This document shows positions 54,514 through 64,000 of a stretch of 64,000 nucleotides of DNA, in pieces. The notes beneath the pieces are model-generated. The model saw nothing but the letters and a program-made list of their open reading frames with translations. It made no database searches and was not told where the DNA came from. The position numbers and the translations under genes were made by a program. Within the stretch, counting starts at the first letter, position 1. Every line of letters begins with the position of its first letter. Where the stretch lies: the NCBI GenBank assembly GCA_017305665.1, contig JAFKKH010000029.1, positions 1-64,000 on the forward strand, read 5' to 3'. This stretch comes from Hyphomicrobiales bacterium. GTDB lineage: Bacteria > Pseudomonadota > Alphaproteobacteria > Rhizobiales > Xanthobacteraceae.

Positions 54514-55566
54514 TCAGGGATTGCTTTCGGTCGGAGCGCTTTCGATCGGCGTGTCCTCCGTATCCGCCGCGGACGAGGGCGCGAGAATCTCGATCGCCTC
54601 GACGATCGCTTCGATGGTGCGTTCGGCAGCACGGGTGCCGTGCGCGATCAGATCGTCGGCGCGGTGGAAATCGAACCATCCGATCTGACCGACCCGCGGC
54701 GAGATCAACAAGTCGGGCGGATCGCCGGCGAGCCGCGCGCGGGTGATGCGGTCCTGCATGATGTTGAAGGCGTCGACCATGACGGTCGAGATGCCGGGCC
54801 GTCCGCCGCCGCCGAAAAATTCGCGCTTCACCGTTCGTTCGATGGAAAAGAACTTGCCGAAGCCGCGCTTGGGCGGCGGAGGCTCGACCACTTCCTCCGG
54901 AGCATTGGCCTCCGTGCCATGCGAGAAGATCGTGGTGCTATGGCCGAACACGTCGTTGGACAGGTTGGCCGCGATCACGATCTCGGCGCCGAGCGCACGG
55001 GCCGTCGAGACCGGCACCGGATTGACCAGCGCGCCGTCGACCAGCCAGCGATCGCCGACGAGAATCGGCGCGAAGATGCCAGGCAGGGCGTAGGACGCGC
55101 GCATCGCATCGACCAGCCGGCCGTGTGTCAGCCAGATCTCATGGCCGGTGCGGACTTCGGTGGCGACGCTCGCGAACTTGATCGGCAGGTCTTCGATCTG
55201 GATCTGCCCGAGCGATTGCTCGAGCTGGGCGGCGAGCTTGGTGCCGCCAATCAATCCGGAGCCGTTCAGGCGGATGTCGAGATAGCCGAAAATGTTGCGC
55301 GGCTGCAGGCTGCGGGCCCATTCTTCTAGCGTGTCGAGATGGCCGGCCGCATAGGCGCCGCCGACCACGGCGCCGATCGAGGTGCCGACGACGACGTTCG
55401 GGACGATACCGTGTGCGATCAGCGCACGCAGAATTCCGATATGGGCGAAGCCGCGCGCCGCGCCACCGCCCAATGCCAGCCCGATCACCGGCCGCCGCAC
55501 GCTGCCCAGCCCGACCTTCTGACCATTCGATCCGTTTGGACCGCGGCCCCTCAATCCCTCAAGCAC
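54514..55566 (-). CDS. Patatin-like phospholipase (RssA-type)
   Basis: 350 residues. Oxyanion GGGAARG (33-39), nucleophile Ser63 in GTSIGA, catalytic Asp177 in VDGALVNPVPV: the Ser-Asp dyad of patatins is complete. Long C-terminal region with PPPPKRGFGKFFSIERTVKREFFGGGG. Probably a lipid acyl hydrolase. GTG start at 55566 with only a weak GGGAA upstream. Converges on the CBS gene with nine bases between. Confidence 0.9.
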   Translation of the reverse strand: MLEGLRGRGPNGSNGQKVGLGSVRRPVIGLALGGGAARGFAHIGILRALIAHGIVPNVVVGTSIGAVVGGAYAAGHLDTLEEWARSLQPRNIFGYLDIRLNGSGLIGGTKLAAQLEQSLGQIQIEDLPIKFASVATEVRTGHEIWLTHGRLVDAMRASYALPGIFAPILVGDRWLVDGALVNPVPVSTARALGAEIVIAANLSNDVFGHSTTIFSHGTEANAPEEVVEPPPPKRGFGKFFSIERTVKREFFGGGGRPGISTVMVDAFNIMQDRITRARLAGDPPDLLISPRVGQIGWFDFHRADDLIAHGTRAAERTIEAIVEAIEILAPSSAADTEDTPIESAPTESNP

Positions 55567-55777
55567 AATGGAATTCCCTGACTGACGGCATCGAATCTAA
55601 CGGCGGATACGATAAACGCACAAAAAGCTCGGTTTGGGCCTGATGACGCCGGCCCTAACCAGAAATTATGACTGGAGGGCGACGTTACAACCGGCAAAGC
55701 CGGTTTTTGCATGGGATGCAGCCATGAGAGAGGACGCAGGCTTGAATTTGCCGCGTTTTCGGTGAAAAACCGGCGTC

Positions 55778-56836
55778 ATGATCCGCAGGGGCAATCATCA
55801 TCGCCGAGCCACGTCCGGCCGGGGCCAATGGCTCTTGTCTGCGTTGGTGATGCTCCTTGTGGCCGCGACCCCCTACGTCGCTTCAGCCCAGTTGTTCGGC
55901 GAGCGTCCGCCACCGGTGCCGCCGGCCCCCGTGCCGGGCGCTCCGACAGGACCCGCAATCAGCCTTGCGCCGCCTTCGGGACCGGCGGCCATGCCAAATC
56001 TGCCGGCGCCATTGACCCAGGCCCCCGCCGCGGCCGTGCCGCTGGGGGCGCCTGCGCCGAGCGTCGCGGCAACCCCCGCGCAGGCGGTCCTCGCGTTGAC
56101 TGCGCGCTATGGCAAGGATCTGCCTGTTATTAACAACGGGCTGATCTGGAGGGTCTATTCCGATCGCCCCGACGCAACCGGCGCATTCAAGCTGATGCGG
56201 GAGGATCACGGCGCGACGCCCAACATCGTGCTGCCGCCCGGAAGCTATGTGGTCCACGTGTCGCTGGGGCTGGCCAGTGCCGTCCGTCCGGTGACACTGA
56301 GATCCGACACCGACCGCGAATCCTTCGTGCTGCCGGCGGGCGGCCTGCGGATCGAGGGGCGGGTCGGCACGTCGAAAATTCCGCCGAACCAGATTTCCTT
56401 CAGTATCTACAAGGGCAGCCAGTTCGAGGGCACCGAACGCGCACCGCTGGTTCCGAGCGTGACAGCAGGCGATGTGCTGCTGCTGCCGGAGGGGACCTAT
56501 TACATCGTCTCCAATTACGGCGACGCCAATTCGGTGGTTCGCTCCGACATTCGCGTGCAGGCCGCGAAGCTGACCGATGTGACGATTTCCCATCGTGCGG
56601 CCGTCATCACCTTGAAACTCGTCAGCGAAAAGGGCGGTGAGGCGTTGGCCAACACCGCATGGTCGGTGCTGACGCCAGGCGGTGACGTCATCAAGGAATC
56701 GATCGGCGCATTTCCCCGCGTCATTCTTGCCGAGGGCGAATATCGCGCCATCGCCAAGAACGAAGGCAAGGTGTTCGAGCGCGGCTTCAAGGTCGTCAAC
56801 GGTGTCGATGGCGAGATCGAGGTGGTCGCGCATTGA
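55778..56836 (+). CDS. Exported Pro/Ala-rich protein, hypothetical
   Basis: 352 residues. Signal peptide at about residues 15-37 (QWLLSALVMLLVAATPYVASAQ), then a Pro/Ala-rich linker to about residue 105, then beta-rich sequence with repeated motifs such as LPPGSYVVHVSLG, LPEGTYYIVSNYGD and LAEGEYRAIAKNEG, suggesting three carboxypeptidase-regulatory-like or Ig-like units. No known family is claimed. Possibly envelope-associated. Confidence 0.78.
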   Translation: MIRRGNHHRRATSGRGQWLLSALVMLLVAATPYVASAQLFGERPPPVPPAPVPGAPTGPAISLAPPSGPAAMPNLPAPLTQAPAAAVPLGAPAPSVAATPAQAVLALTARYGKDLPVINNGLIWRVYSDRPDATGAFKLMREDHGATPNIVLPPGSYVVHVSLGLASAVRPVTLRSDTDRESFVLPAGGLRIEGRVGTSKIPPNQISFSIYKGSQFEGTERAPLVPSVTAGDVLLLPEGTYYIVSNYGDANSVVRSDIRVQAAKLTDVTISHRAAVITLKLVSEKGGEALANTAWSVLTPGGDVIKESIGAFPRVILAEGEYRAIAKNEGKVFERGFKVVNGVDGEIEVVAH

Positions 56837-56972
56837 AGCGCGATGCACGTGCATGACACCGCTGTCATGAAACTGTCGTGGTCTCTAATTCGCACTAACC
56901 ATCAAAAGACTTTAGTGCGCCGGCCTGCGGTTTTCTCGCGGGTAGGGTTGCACCGTTTACTCTGATTTAAGC

Positions 56973-59495
56973 GTGTCCAACTTGGATGCCCTACGAAGAA
57001 AATTCGTTCCGTGGGGGCACGTTGTGACCGCTGTCAGAATGCCGGCGAAAAAGTTCAAGACCGATTTGTTCAGCGACATCGTCGTCCTGCAGCGCAAATG
57101 GGATGCGGCGCTGCGACCGGGCGAAATACTTCCATCCTATGACGAGGTGATGCTCGGCAGCCTCGGCCGTCTTGCGGACCACGTTGCGTTGTTGCGCGAG
57201 GCGGACAAGTCGCTCGAGGTGCTGCGCGCTGGACGTTACGTGCAGGAGTGGCTCGGAGACACGGCGTGGGACACGCCGATTGCCGCGCTGCCGCCGGATT
57301 GCGCCATGGCGCTTGAACAGGTGGTGAATTGCGCGCTCCACAATAACAGGCCCCATCTCGGCGTTGCGCATTGCGTGCGGGACGGCGTGGTGCAGACCTA
57401 CGATCTGCTGGCATTGCCGACCGCATCGCGTTGGGGCGGCAAGCTGGTGGGCACTTATGTCAACGAGCGCAAGGAGCGCTATAACCTGCTCGATGCGATC
57501 TTCGCGTCGACCAGCGAGGGTATCCTGTCGCTCTCGACCATCCGCGATGCATCCGGCGAACCATGTGACTTCCAGATCGTTCATCTCAACGATGGCGCGG
57601 CGCGGCTGCTGCAATGTCCGCCCGACCAGTTGCGCTGGGACCGCTTGAGCCGCGGCAGACATCTCCTTTGCGATCCGGCGCTGCTGGATCGGTTGATTGA
57701 CGTGGTCAGGAGCGGCCGCGGCGATTCCGTGGAGATCGGCAGCCATGATCGAACCCTGAAGCTCGGGATGACGGCGGTCGCCGACATGGTGTCGGTGACC
57801 GTCTCCGACGTGACCGCGCTGAAGAAGCGTGAAGACTCGTTTCGTTTGTTGTTTGACAGCAATCCGATGCCGATGTGGGTATTCGATTGCGAAACGACAA
57901 AGTTTCTCGGCGTCAACGATGCGGCGGTTCGTCACTATGGTTACGACCGGGTCCGGTTTGCCAGCATGAAGTTGCAGGACATCTGGCCGCAGGATGAGTG
58001 GGCCGTGCATAGCGAGGCGCTCAAGCGGCTGGATGATGTCTATCATTCGAGCCGCAACTGGCGCCACATCAAGGCGGACGGCAGCGAAATCGAGGTGCTG
58101 ACATATGGCCGGCGCGTCGAGTTCGACGGCCGCCAGGGTTTTCTGGTGGCGATCGTCGACATCACGGAGCGCCGCAAGGCCGAAGCCCGCATCGCCTATA
58201 TGGCGCATCACGACAGCCTCACGAATCTGGCCAACCGCGCGGCCTATCAGGAACGTCTTCAACTGGCGCTGGAGCAGAGCCGGCAGGCGGGCAACGGCGT
58301 GGCCGTTCTCTGCATCGACCTCGACCTGTTCAAGAACGTGAATGATTCATTCGGCCATCCGACCGGCGATCGGCTGCTCACGCTGGTCGCGGATCGGCTG
58401 GCGTCGCGGGTCGGCGGCAGCGGCCTTGCGGCCCGGCTCGGCGGTGACGAATTCGCGGTCATGCTCGCCGGCGTATTGTCGCCCAACGAAGCCAGCGATT
58501 ACGCAGCGCGGCTGATCGAGGTTCTGAGCGTTCCATACGACATTGACGGCATCGACATCGTGATCGGCGCCAGTGTCGGTATCGCGCTGTCGCCGGGTGA
58601 TGGCGAGAGCGGAGAGCAACTGCTGCGCAATGCCGACATGGCGCTGTATCGGGCAAAGTCGGAGGGCGGCGGCGTTCACCGTTTCTTCGAAAAGGAGATG
58701 GACCGGCAAGCACAGCGGCGCCGTGACATGGAGCTCGACCTGCGGCGCGCATTGATCAATGGCGAATTCGAACTGCACTATCAGCCGTTGGTCGATCTGA
58801 CGGAAGACCGGATCACGGGATTTGAATCGCTGTTGCGATGGCGGCATCCGGTGAAGGGAATGATCTCGCCGGCCGAATTCATCCCCGTTGCCGAGGACAT
58901 CGGATTGATCGTCGGCATCGGCGAATGGGTTTTGCGCGAGGCCTGCGCGGAAGCGGTGAAATGGCCGGACAATATCAAGGTCGCGGTCAACCTCTCGCCG
59001 GTGCAATTCCGAAGCCGCAATCTGGTGCAGGCCGTTGTCACCGCGCTGGCGCATTCCGGCTTGTCGCCGCTGCGGCTGGAGTTGGAGATCACCGAGTCGG
59101 TGTTCCTGGCGGAAACGGAAGCCAACTTGGCGATCCTGCATCAGTTGCGGGGGCTTGGCGTGCGGATTTCCATGGACGATTTCGGCACCGGATATTCGAG
59201 CTTGAGCTATCTCCGCAGCTTTCCGTTCGACAAGATCAAGATCGATCGATCGTTCGTGCGCGATCTCGCCGAGCGGCCGGATTGTCTGGCCATCGTGCGG
59301 GCGATTTCCGGTCTCGGCCGCAGCCTCGACATTACGACGACGGCCGAGGGCGTCGAAACCGTCGACCAGCTCGAGTCATTGCGCGCCGAAGGATGTGACG
59401 AGGTTCAGGGTTTTCTGTTCAGCCCGGCGAGGCCTTCGGTCGAACTCGCCCAACTGTTTGCAAGGTTCGGTGAAAAGGCGTCGCGCGCCGCCTGA
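56973..59495 (+). CDS. PAS-GGDEF-EAL cyclic-di-GMP protein
   Basis: 840 residues. N-terminal sensory part with a PAS domain about 290-400 (FRLLFDSNPMPMWVFDCETTKFLGVNDAAVRHYGY...), GGDEF domain about 410-570 with intact RLGGDEFAVML (about 489) and the substrate region HDSLTNLANRAAYQ, then EAL domain about 590-830. The signature is FESLLRW (about 616), with Ser for the usual Ala, but the catalytic Glu, the DDFGTGYSS loop (about 732) and the ET-type ITESVF are kept. Both synthesis and hydrolysis look possible. GTG start at 56973. Acts with the double PilZ protein in the same signalling field. Confidence 0.92.
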   Translation: MSNLDALRRKFVPWGHVVTAVRMPAKKFKTDLFSDIVVLQRKWDAALRPGEILPSYDEVMLGSLGRLADHVALLREADKSLEVLRAGRYVQEWLGDTAWDTPIAALPPDCAMALEQVVNCALHNNRPHLGVAHCVRDGVVQTYDLLALPTASRWGGKLVGTYVNERKERYNLLDAIFASTSEGILSLSTIRDASGEPCDFQIVHLNDGAARLLQCPPDQLRWDRLSRGRHLLCDPALLDRLIDVVRSGRGDSVEIGSHDRTLKLGMTAVADMVSVTVSDVTALKKREDSFRLLFDSNPMPMWVFDCETTKFLGVNDAAVRHYGYDRVRFASMKLQDIWPQDEWAVHSEALKRLDDVYHSSRNWRHIKADGSEIEVLTYGRRVEFDGRQGFLVAIVDITERRKAEARIAYMAHHDSLTNLANRAAYQERLQLALEQSRQAGNGVAVLCIDLDLFKNVNDSFGHPTGDRLLTLVADRLASRVGGSGLAARLGGDEFAVMLAGVLSPNEASDYAARLIEVLSVPYDIDGIDIVIGASVGIALSPGDGESGEQLLRNADMALYRAKSEGGGVHRFFEKEMDRQAQRRRDMELDLRRALINGEFELHYQPLVDLTEDRITGFESLLRWRHPVKGMISPAEFIPVAEDIGLIVGIGEWVLREACAEAVKWPDNIKVAVNLSPVQFRSRNLVQAVVTALAHSGLSPLRLELEITESVFLAETEANLAILHQLRGLGVRISMDDFGTGYSSLSYLRSFPFDKIKIDRSFVRDLAERPDCLAIVRAISGLGRSLDITTTAEGVETVDQLESLRAEGCDEVQGFLFSPARPSVELAQLFARFGEKASRAA

Positions 59496-59534
59496 TACGC
59501 GGTCAGCGCCTGACGCAAAGGGCGCCAGGGCGTG

Positions 59535-60005
59535 TCAGGTGCCAAGCTCGTCTGTGCGCCTCGCAGCTTCTCTGGCGACTTCATCGGCTGCTGCCGATGC
59601 ACGCTGTTCGCACTTCTCCTTGATCTCGTCGAGTTCTTCATCGGTCAGGTGCTCGATTCCGATGAAGGTGTTTTGCACGGTGCTGACGCGGATCAACTCG
59701 TCCAGCTTGACCTGAATGGCCGCGCCATCCCGGTTCTGCGAATTCTGGATCAGGAACACCATCAAAAATGTCACGATCGTCGTGCCGGTGTTGATCACGA
59801 GCTGCCAGGTGTCCGAATAGTTGAACAGCGGACCCGTGATCGCCCAGATCAGGACGACCATGACGGCAACCACAAAGGCCGACGCGCGGCCAGCCGCCCG
59901 CGAGGTCGTATTGGCGATCTCACCAAAAAGCTGCGCGCTTCTGCTGTGTGACTTCGCGCGGTGAGTCCGACCGTCCGCCGCTATTGCGTGCACTCTCTTT
60001 GCCAT
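59535..60005 (-). CDS. Low-affinity iron permease family protein
   Basis: 156 residues with two membrane helices ([39 protein letters not shown]) followed by [19 protein letters not shown] and an acidic helical tail. This matches Iron_permease (Fet4-related) in Pfam. The bacterial members are of unproven function. ATG 60005 chosen; an N-terminal extension is less likely. Confidence 0.88.
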   Translation of the reverse strand: MAKRVHAIAADGRTHRAKSHSRSAQLFGEIANTTSRAAGRASAFVVAVMVVLIWAITGPLFNYSDTWQLVINTGTTIVTFLMVFLIQNSQNRDGAAIQVKLDELIRVSTVQNTFIGIEHLTDEELDEIKEKCEQRASAAADEVAREAARRTDELGT

Positions 60006-60150
60006 CCGCCATTTCCCTCCGCCAGAGCGGCAAGGCGTAAGGAAATTGTCTTGCCACCCGGACAGGATGACGCACGCGGGGAACTTTTGTTCCATGCCGA
60101 AGGGCGATGCAAGGCATTCAGATCTGCGCGCGGGATACGATCCGGATCGT

Positions 60151-60714
60151 CTAGAACCGCGTCACGATCTCCGACAGCGCGGGGCGCGGGCGATCCTCGT
60201 TCGGTTTTGTCGGCGTACCGATATGGATGAAGCCCGCGAATTTCTCGTCCGGCTTCAATCCGAACCCGTCGAGCACATCGCGGTCGAACGCGAACCAGCC
60301 GGTCAGCCAGTTGGCGCCGTAGCCGAGCGCGGTGGCCGCATTGACGATGTTCATGGCGCTGGCGCCGGCGGACAACTCCTGCTCCCACGCAGGCACCTTG
60401 GGGTGCGGCCTGGTGAAGCTCACCACCGCGATCACCAGTGGCGCATCCATCAGGCGACGCTTCTCGAGTTCGACGTCGGCCTGCGGGGCAGACGGATTCT
60501 TGCGTGCGAACACGCGTGCGATGATGTCGCCGGCCCGGGCGCGCGCATCGCCCTCGAACACGATGAAGCGCCACGGCGCGAGTTTGCCGTGATCGGGCAC
60601 ACGCGAACCGATGGTGAGAATCGTTTCGAGTTCAGCGGGCGAGGGGCCTGGGCCGCTCATCTCGCGCGGCTTCACCGAACGGCGGGTTTTGAGGAATTCG
60701 ATGGTATCGGGCAT
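60151..60714 (-). CDS. Nitroreductase family protein
   Basis: 187-residue FMN-dependent oxidoreductase: [10 protein letters not shown] at the N-terminus for FMN phosphate binding, [38 protein letters not shown] and the C-terminal GFIHIGTP. Reduces nitro compounds or quinones with NAD(P)H. ATG at 60714; an upstream GTG is not needed. Confidence 0.92.
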   Translation of the reverse strand: MPDTIEFLKTRRSVKPREMSGPGPSPAELETILTIGSRVPDHGKLAPWRFIVFEGDARARAGDIIARVFARKNPSAPQADVELEKRRLMDAPLVIAVVSFTRPHPKVPAWEQELSAGASAMNIVNAATALGYGANWLTGWFAFDRDVLDGFGLKPDEKFAGFIHIGTPTKPNEDRPRPALSEIVTRF

Positions 60715-60804
60715 GCACACTCTCGCGAACGTTTCCGCCCGGTTAGCATGACGGGGCGACTGCGGCGAGAGCGGCTGGACGCGTTTAGACCGATTGTGAC
60801 TGGC

Positions 60805-61239
60805 TTATTTGTGGCCGGATGTGCGGCCATTGGCCGGAGCGGCGCTCGGCATGCAACTAATGCTTCCGATGGTGTTGGCTCCGTATTGAACGAATCCCGC
60901 CGCCATCGGAGGCGAATGCTGCACCGAGACCGGTATGTAGAGATAGCACGTGGTTCCATCCATCGGATCGCGCCAACGCTGGATAAGCGTATCCTGCAAT
61001 GGGCCGGCGTATTGCCGCTCAAGCTGCATTCTGGGCAATTGCTGCCATTGGGTCGGTTGCTGCTGTGCCTGCTGGACGGCCGGCGGAGCAGTCGTCTGTT
61101 GCGGTTGATGCTGCGCCCAAGCTGCGCTCAACGACGTTGCGAATATCAGCGACACTACGGCGACGGAGGTCGGCCGGACTGCCCCGGGTCGTCTGTTGTC
61201 CAATGCCGGCGTGCGGCCTGAAACCGAAAAAGGCATCAT
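60805..61239 (-). CDS. Hypothetical exported Gln/Pro-rich protein
   Basis: 144 residues. Hydrophobic segment TSVAVVSLIFATSLSAAWAQ (about 24-43) is a signal peptide; then a Gln/Pro-rich linker (HQPQQTTAPPAVQQAQQQPTQWQQ) and a compact C-terminus RWRDPMDGTTCYLYIPVSVQHSPPMAAGFVQYGANTIGSISC with two Cys. No known family recognised. Confidence 0.7.
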   Translation of the reverse strand: MMPFSVSGRTPALDNRRPGAVRPTSVAVVSLIFATSLSAAWAQHQPQQTTAPPAVQQAQQQPTQWQQLPRMQLERQYAGPLQDTLIQRWRDPMDGTTCYLYIPVSVQHSPPMAAGFVQYGANTIGSISCMPSAAPANGRTSGHK

Positions 61240-61272
61240 GGGATTGCGTTACGCACCGGTGCTTCGTGGCCT

Positions 61273-61887
61273 CTAGTTGAGCGTCAGGCTTCCACCAACC
61301 ACGCCACCGTAGTTGCTCTGGCTCGGTGAACCGGAGAATGACGCGTTGAACCGCAGGCGATCTGTCGCCGCATAGCCGAGACCGATCGCAAGGCCGGACT
61401 CGCCCTTGTAACCGGCAACCGCGCCCGCAATCGAGACCTTGCCGGGACGATCGTCGTAGCGCAGTCCGCTGGCCGCCAGCGCCAGTGCCACGCCGCCACG
61501 CATCTCGTAAAGATTGTTGGTGGTCTGCGCCTGCAGGCTGTTGATCTGCGATTGATATCCGGCACCGATGCTGGTGAGTTGCGACATGTTGACGGCATCG
61601 GTCGGGCTGGTGCCTGCTGCGACGTTGGTGATGCGCCGCTCGTTGCCTGCGGAGCCGACCGAAACGGTGTTCGGAGCCGACGTGACCGAGCCGGCGCCGA
61701 GAGCGACGAGGAAATCCGGAAGCAGGTCGGCGAGATTTTCGAGCGTGATGCCGCGGCTGGGTCGCCCGTTGTCGAAAACGAAGATGGTCGATCCAGCCGA
61801 TTCCGAAATATCGGCCAGTCCCCGGAGTGCGGTGATCCACAGCTCCGGAACGAACACGCAGGGTACATTGTGCCACTGCACACGCAA
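61273..61887 (-). CDS. YadA-like trimeric autotransporter anchor, head and signal peptide missing
   Basis: 204 residues. The C-terminal 80 residues are a YadA anchor: [61 protein letters not shown], ending in LTLN, an outer-membrane beta-barrel of four strands per subunit. Before it is a stalk unit [32 protein letters not shown]. The N-terminal 70 residues ([12 protein letters not shown]...) lack a signal peptide and do not resemble an adhesin head. It is either a truncated remnant or a gene with a missed upstream start. Confidence 0.75.
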   Translation of the reverse strand: MRVQWHNVPCVFVPELWITALRGLADISESAGSTIFVFDNGRPSRGITLENLADLLPDFLVALGAGSVTSAPNTVSVGSAGNERRITNVAAGTSPTDAVNMSQLTSIGAGYQSQINSLQAQTTNNLYEMRGGVALALAASGLRYDDRPGKVSIAGAVAGYKGESGLAIGLGYAATDRLRFNASFSGSPSQSNYGGVVGGSLTLN

Positions 61888-62015
61888 CGATTTGCGACGG
61901 GGAAGCCGATTTATCCAATCCCCGGGCTCGCCCGTGGCCGGAAATTCGAGGATTCTCTTGAGAAGTTAATGGGATGGGGTCGGTGACGGCGGGCGCCGTC
62001 ACCGATGCAGAACCC

Positions 62016-64000
62016 TTAGTGCGACATTTTGCCCCGCCGGAGGTCCGGCGGCGTGGCTTCATCCACCAGCGCAGCGATCGCCTCGTCGGTCGGCAAGACC
62101 TTCTGCCCTTCGCTGCCGAGACGGCGGATCGACACCGAATGGCTTTCGGCTTCCTTCTTGCCGACCACGAGCAACGCCGGGATTTTCGCCAGCGAGTGCT
62201 CGCGCACCTTGTAGTTGATCTTCTCGTTGCGCAGATCGAGCTCGACGCGCAGGCCTGCGCGCCGCGCCGCGGCGGCAACCACCTTGGCATACTCGTCGCC
62301 GTCGGAGGTGATGGTCGTGACCACGACCTGCGTCGGTGCGAGCCAGAGCGGGAAGTTACCGGCGAAGTGCTCGATCAGGATGCCGATGAAGCGCTCCATC
62401 GAGCCGCAGATCGCGCGATGCACCATGACGGGTGCCTTCTTGGCGCCGTCGGCGTCGATGTAGAACGCGCCGAACCGTTCCGGCAGATTGAAGTCCACCT
62501 GCGTGGTGCCGCACTGCCAGTCGCGGCCGATCGCATCGCGCAGCACATATTCGAACTTCGGACCATAGAACGCGCCTTCGCCGGGATTGATCTCGGTCTT
62601 GATGCGCTGGTTGTGGCTTTGCGTTTTGATGCGCTCCAGCACGTCGCCCATGATCCGCTCGGCATGATCCCACGCGGCGTCCGACCCGACGCGCTTCTCG
62701 GGGCGCGTCGAGAGCTTCACCGTCAATTCGCCGTCGAAACCGAAGTCGGCGTAGGTCGACAGGATCAGATCGTTGATCTTCATGCACTCGTCGGCGAGTT
62801 GATCCTCGGTGCAGAAGATGTGCGCGTCGTCCTGGGTAAAGCCGCGCACGCGCATCAGGCCGTGCATGGCGCCCGACGGTTCGTAGCGATGCACCACGCC
62901 GAACTCTGCGAGCCGCAAGGGCAGGTCACGGTAGCTCTTCAGGCCGTGCTTGAAGATCTGCACGTGGCCGGGGCAGTTCATCGGCTTGATCGCGAACCAG
63001 CGTTTGTCCTCGGCCTCGTCGCCGGCGGACTGCGCCGCGAACATGTTCTCGCGATACCACTCCCAGTGGCCCGACGTTTCCCACAGCGACTTGTCGAGCA
63101 TCTGCGGCGCGTTGACCTCGTCGTAGTCGCCGGTGAGGCGGCGGCGCATGTAGGCGATCACGGCCTGGAAAATGGTCCAGCCCTTGGCGTGCCAGAACAC
63201 GACGCCCGGACCTTCCTCCTGGAAATGAAACAGGTCGAGCTCGCGGCCGAGCTTGCGGTGGTCGCGCTTCTCGGCTTCCTCGATCTGCTTCAGGTAGGCA
63301 TCGAGGTCTTCCTGCTTGGCGAAGGCCGTGCCGTAGATGCGCGTCAGCATCGGATTGTTGCTGTCGCCGCGCCAGTAGGCACCGGCCACCTTCATCAGCT
63401 TGAAGGCGTTGCCGATCTTGCCCGTGCTCGTCATGTGCGGGCCGCGGCAGAGATCGAACCAGTCGCCCTGATAGTAGATCTTGATCGGCTCGTTGCCGGG
63501 AATGGCATCGACCAGTTCGACCTTGAAGGCCTCGCCCTTGTCGCGGAACACCTGCTTGGTCTTCTCGCGATCCCAGACGTCCTTGGTGAAGGGTTTGTCG
63601 CGCGCGATGATCTCGCGCATCTTCTTCTCGATCGCGGCGAAATCTTCCGGCGTGAACGGCTCGTTGCGGAAGAAGTCGTAGTAGAATCCGTTCTCGATCA
63701 CGGGGCCGATGGTCACCTGCGTGCCCGGCCACAATGACTGCACGGCCTCGGCGAGCACATGCGCGGCGTCGTGCCGGATCAATTCCAGCGCGCGCGGATC
63801 GTCGCGGTTGACGAATTCGATCCTGGCGTCTTGCTCGATCGGATCGGCGAGATCGCTGACGACGCCATCAAGCGCCATCGCCACGGTACGCTTGGCGAGC
63901 GAGGGCGAGATGCCTTTTGCAATATCAAGGCCGGTGGTGTTTTTCGGGAACTCGCGCTGTGCGCCGTCGGGGAAGGTGAGCGTGACGTTATCGGCGGGCG
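62016..64000 (-). CDS. thrS: Threonyl-tRNA synthetase, 5' end off the window
   Basis: Attaches threonine to tRNA-Thr in the cytoplasm. About 660 residues are visible. The TGS domain ([17 protein letters not shown]) reaches the window edge, so only a few N-terminal residues are missing. Then the editing domain with [12 protein letters not shown] and YYDFF, catalytic motifs [34 protein letters not shown] and the Zn-binding MNCPGH, and the anticodon-binding domain with [11 protein letters not shown] conventional start at 63884 would drop the TGS domain, so it is not used. Confidence 0.97.
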   Translation of the reverse strand, partial: PADNVTLTFPDGAQREFPKNTTGLDIAKGISPSLAKRTVAMALDGVVSDLADPIEQDARIEFVNRDDPRALELIRHDAAHVLAEAVQSLWPGTQVTIGPVIENGFYYDFFRNEPFTPEDFAAIEKKMREIIARDKPFTKDVWDREKTKQVFRDKGEAFKVELVDAIPGNEPIKIYYQGDWFDLCRGPHMTSTGKIGNAFKLMKVAGAYWRGDSNNPMLTRIYGTAFAKQEDLDAYLKQIEEAEKRDHRKLGRELDLFHFQEEGPGVVFWHAKGWTIFQAVIAYMRRRLTGDYDEVNAPQMLDKSLWETSGHWEWYRENMFAAQSAGDEAEDKRWFAIKPMNCPGHVQIFKHGLKSYRDLPLRLAEFGVVHRYEPSGAMHGLMRVRGFTQDDAHIFCTEDQLADECMKINDLILSTYADFGFDGELTVKLSTRPEKRVGSDAAWDHAERIMGDVLERIKTQSHNQRIKTEINPGEGAFYGPKFEYVLRDAIGRDWQCGTTQVDFNLPERFGAFYIDADGAKKAPVMVHRAICGSMERFIGILIEHFAGNFPLWLAPTQVVVTTITSDGDEYAKVVAAAARRAGLRVELDLRNEKINYKVREHSLAKIPALLVVGKKEAESHSVSIRRLGSEGQKVLPTDEAIAALVDEATPPDLRRGKMSH

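Overview
The window is GC-rich (roughly 63-65 % by eye) chromosomal DNA from an alphaproteobacterium. It most likely comes from the Nitrobacteraceae/Bradyrhizobiaceae (Bradyrhizobium, Rhodopseudomonas, Afipia or Nitrobacter relatives). The basis is a HrcA/CIRCE plus sigma-32 controlled groESL, Usg, zf-CHCC, DUF3126 and BTLCP small proteins, and many palindromic intergenic repeats of the kind typical of that family. The exact genus cannot be fixed from the sequence alone.

Left edge (1-5.6 kb): a lower-GC AAA_13-type ATPase gene resembling the RloC/PrrC anticodon nucleases sits directly behind the groESL operon. It is separated from groL by an intrinsic terminator and by a small foldback structure that duplicates the last 18 bp of groL. 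The groES upstream region has a clear sigma-32 promoter, a CIRCE operator and a second CIRCE-like site. The ATPase gene is the best candidate here for a horizontally acquired defence function.

5.6-20 kb is mixed metabolism and transport: a cupin with a histone-H1-like Lys/Ala tail, an enolase-superfamily enzyme, a chromate transporter, a nucleoside transporter, an MFS exporter, a GDCCVxC protein, an SDR, an Anbu proteasome-like protease, a CinA-like domain protein, xanthine phosphoribosyltransferase, a short MetE-like enzyme coupled to a small secreted protein, and a GST / HCCA-isomerase / quinone-oxidoreductase run.

20.8-31.7 kb is a coherent peptide/amide uptake and hydrolysis locus: amidase, M20 amidohydrolase, M81 (MlrC-like) metallopeptidase, a double-ATPase ABC protein, two permeases and a second M20 peptidase in one direction, with the substrate-binding protein divergent. 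31.7-33.9 kb is a TetR/MATE divergent pair with two operator-like sites. A tRNA-Leu(UAA) follows, then an M29 aminopeptidase.

35-50 kb carries a lipoprotein, a flavin monooxygenase, a complex-I-type zinc-finger protein, serine acetyltransferase, gamma-carbonic anhydrase, a Gly/His-repeat secreted protein, dienelactone hydrolase, FKBP, a winged-helix/YkgJ fusion, a LapG-family protease and a double PilZ protein. 50-64 kb carries a secreted RNase Z-like hydrolase, an alcohol dehydrogenase, a PAS_5 protein, a rhomboid protease, a CBS protein, a patatin, a PAS-GGDEF-EAL protein, a nitroreductase, a YadA anchor lacking head and signal peptide, and thrS running off the right edge.

At least three families of palindromic intergenic repeats are interspersed (CGTCATTCCGG type, four copies; CGTCATCCTGAG type, one; ATTCTAACATTCGC type, two tandem pairs plus a degenerate copy). 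There is no CRISPR array, no intact insertion sequence, no integrase and no rRNA in the window.
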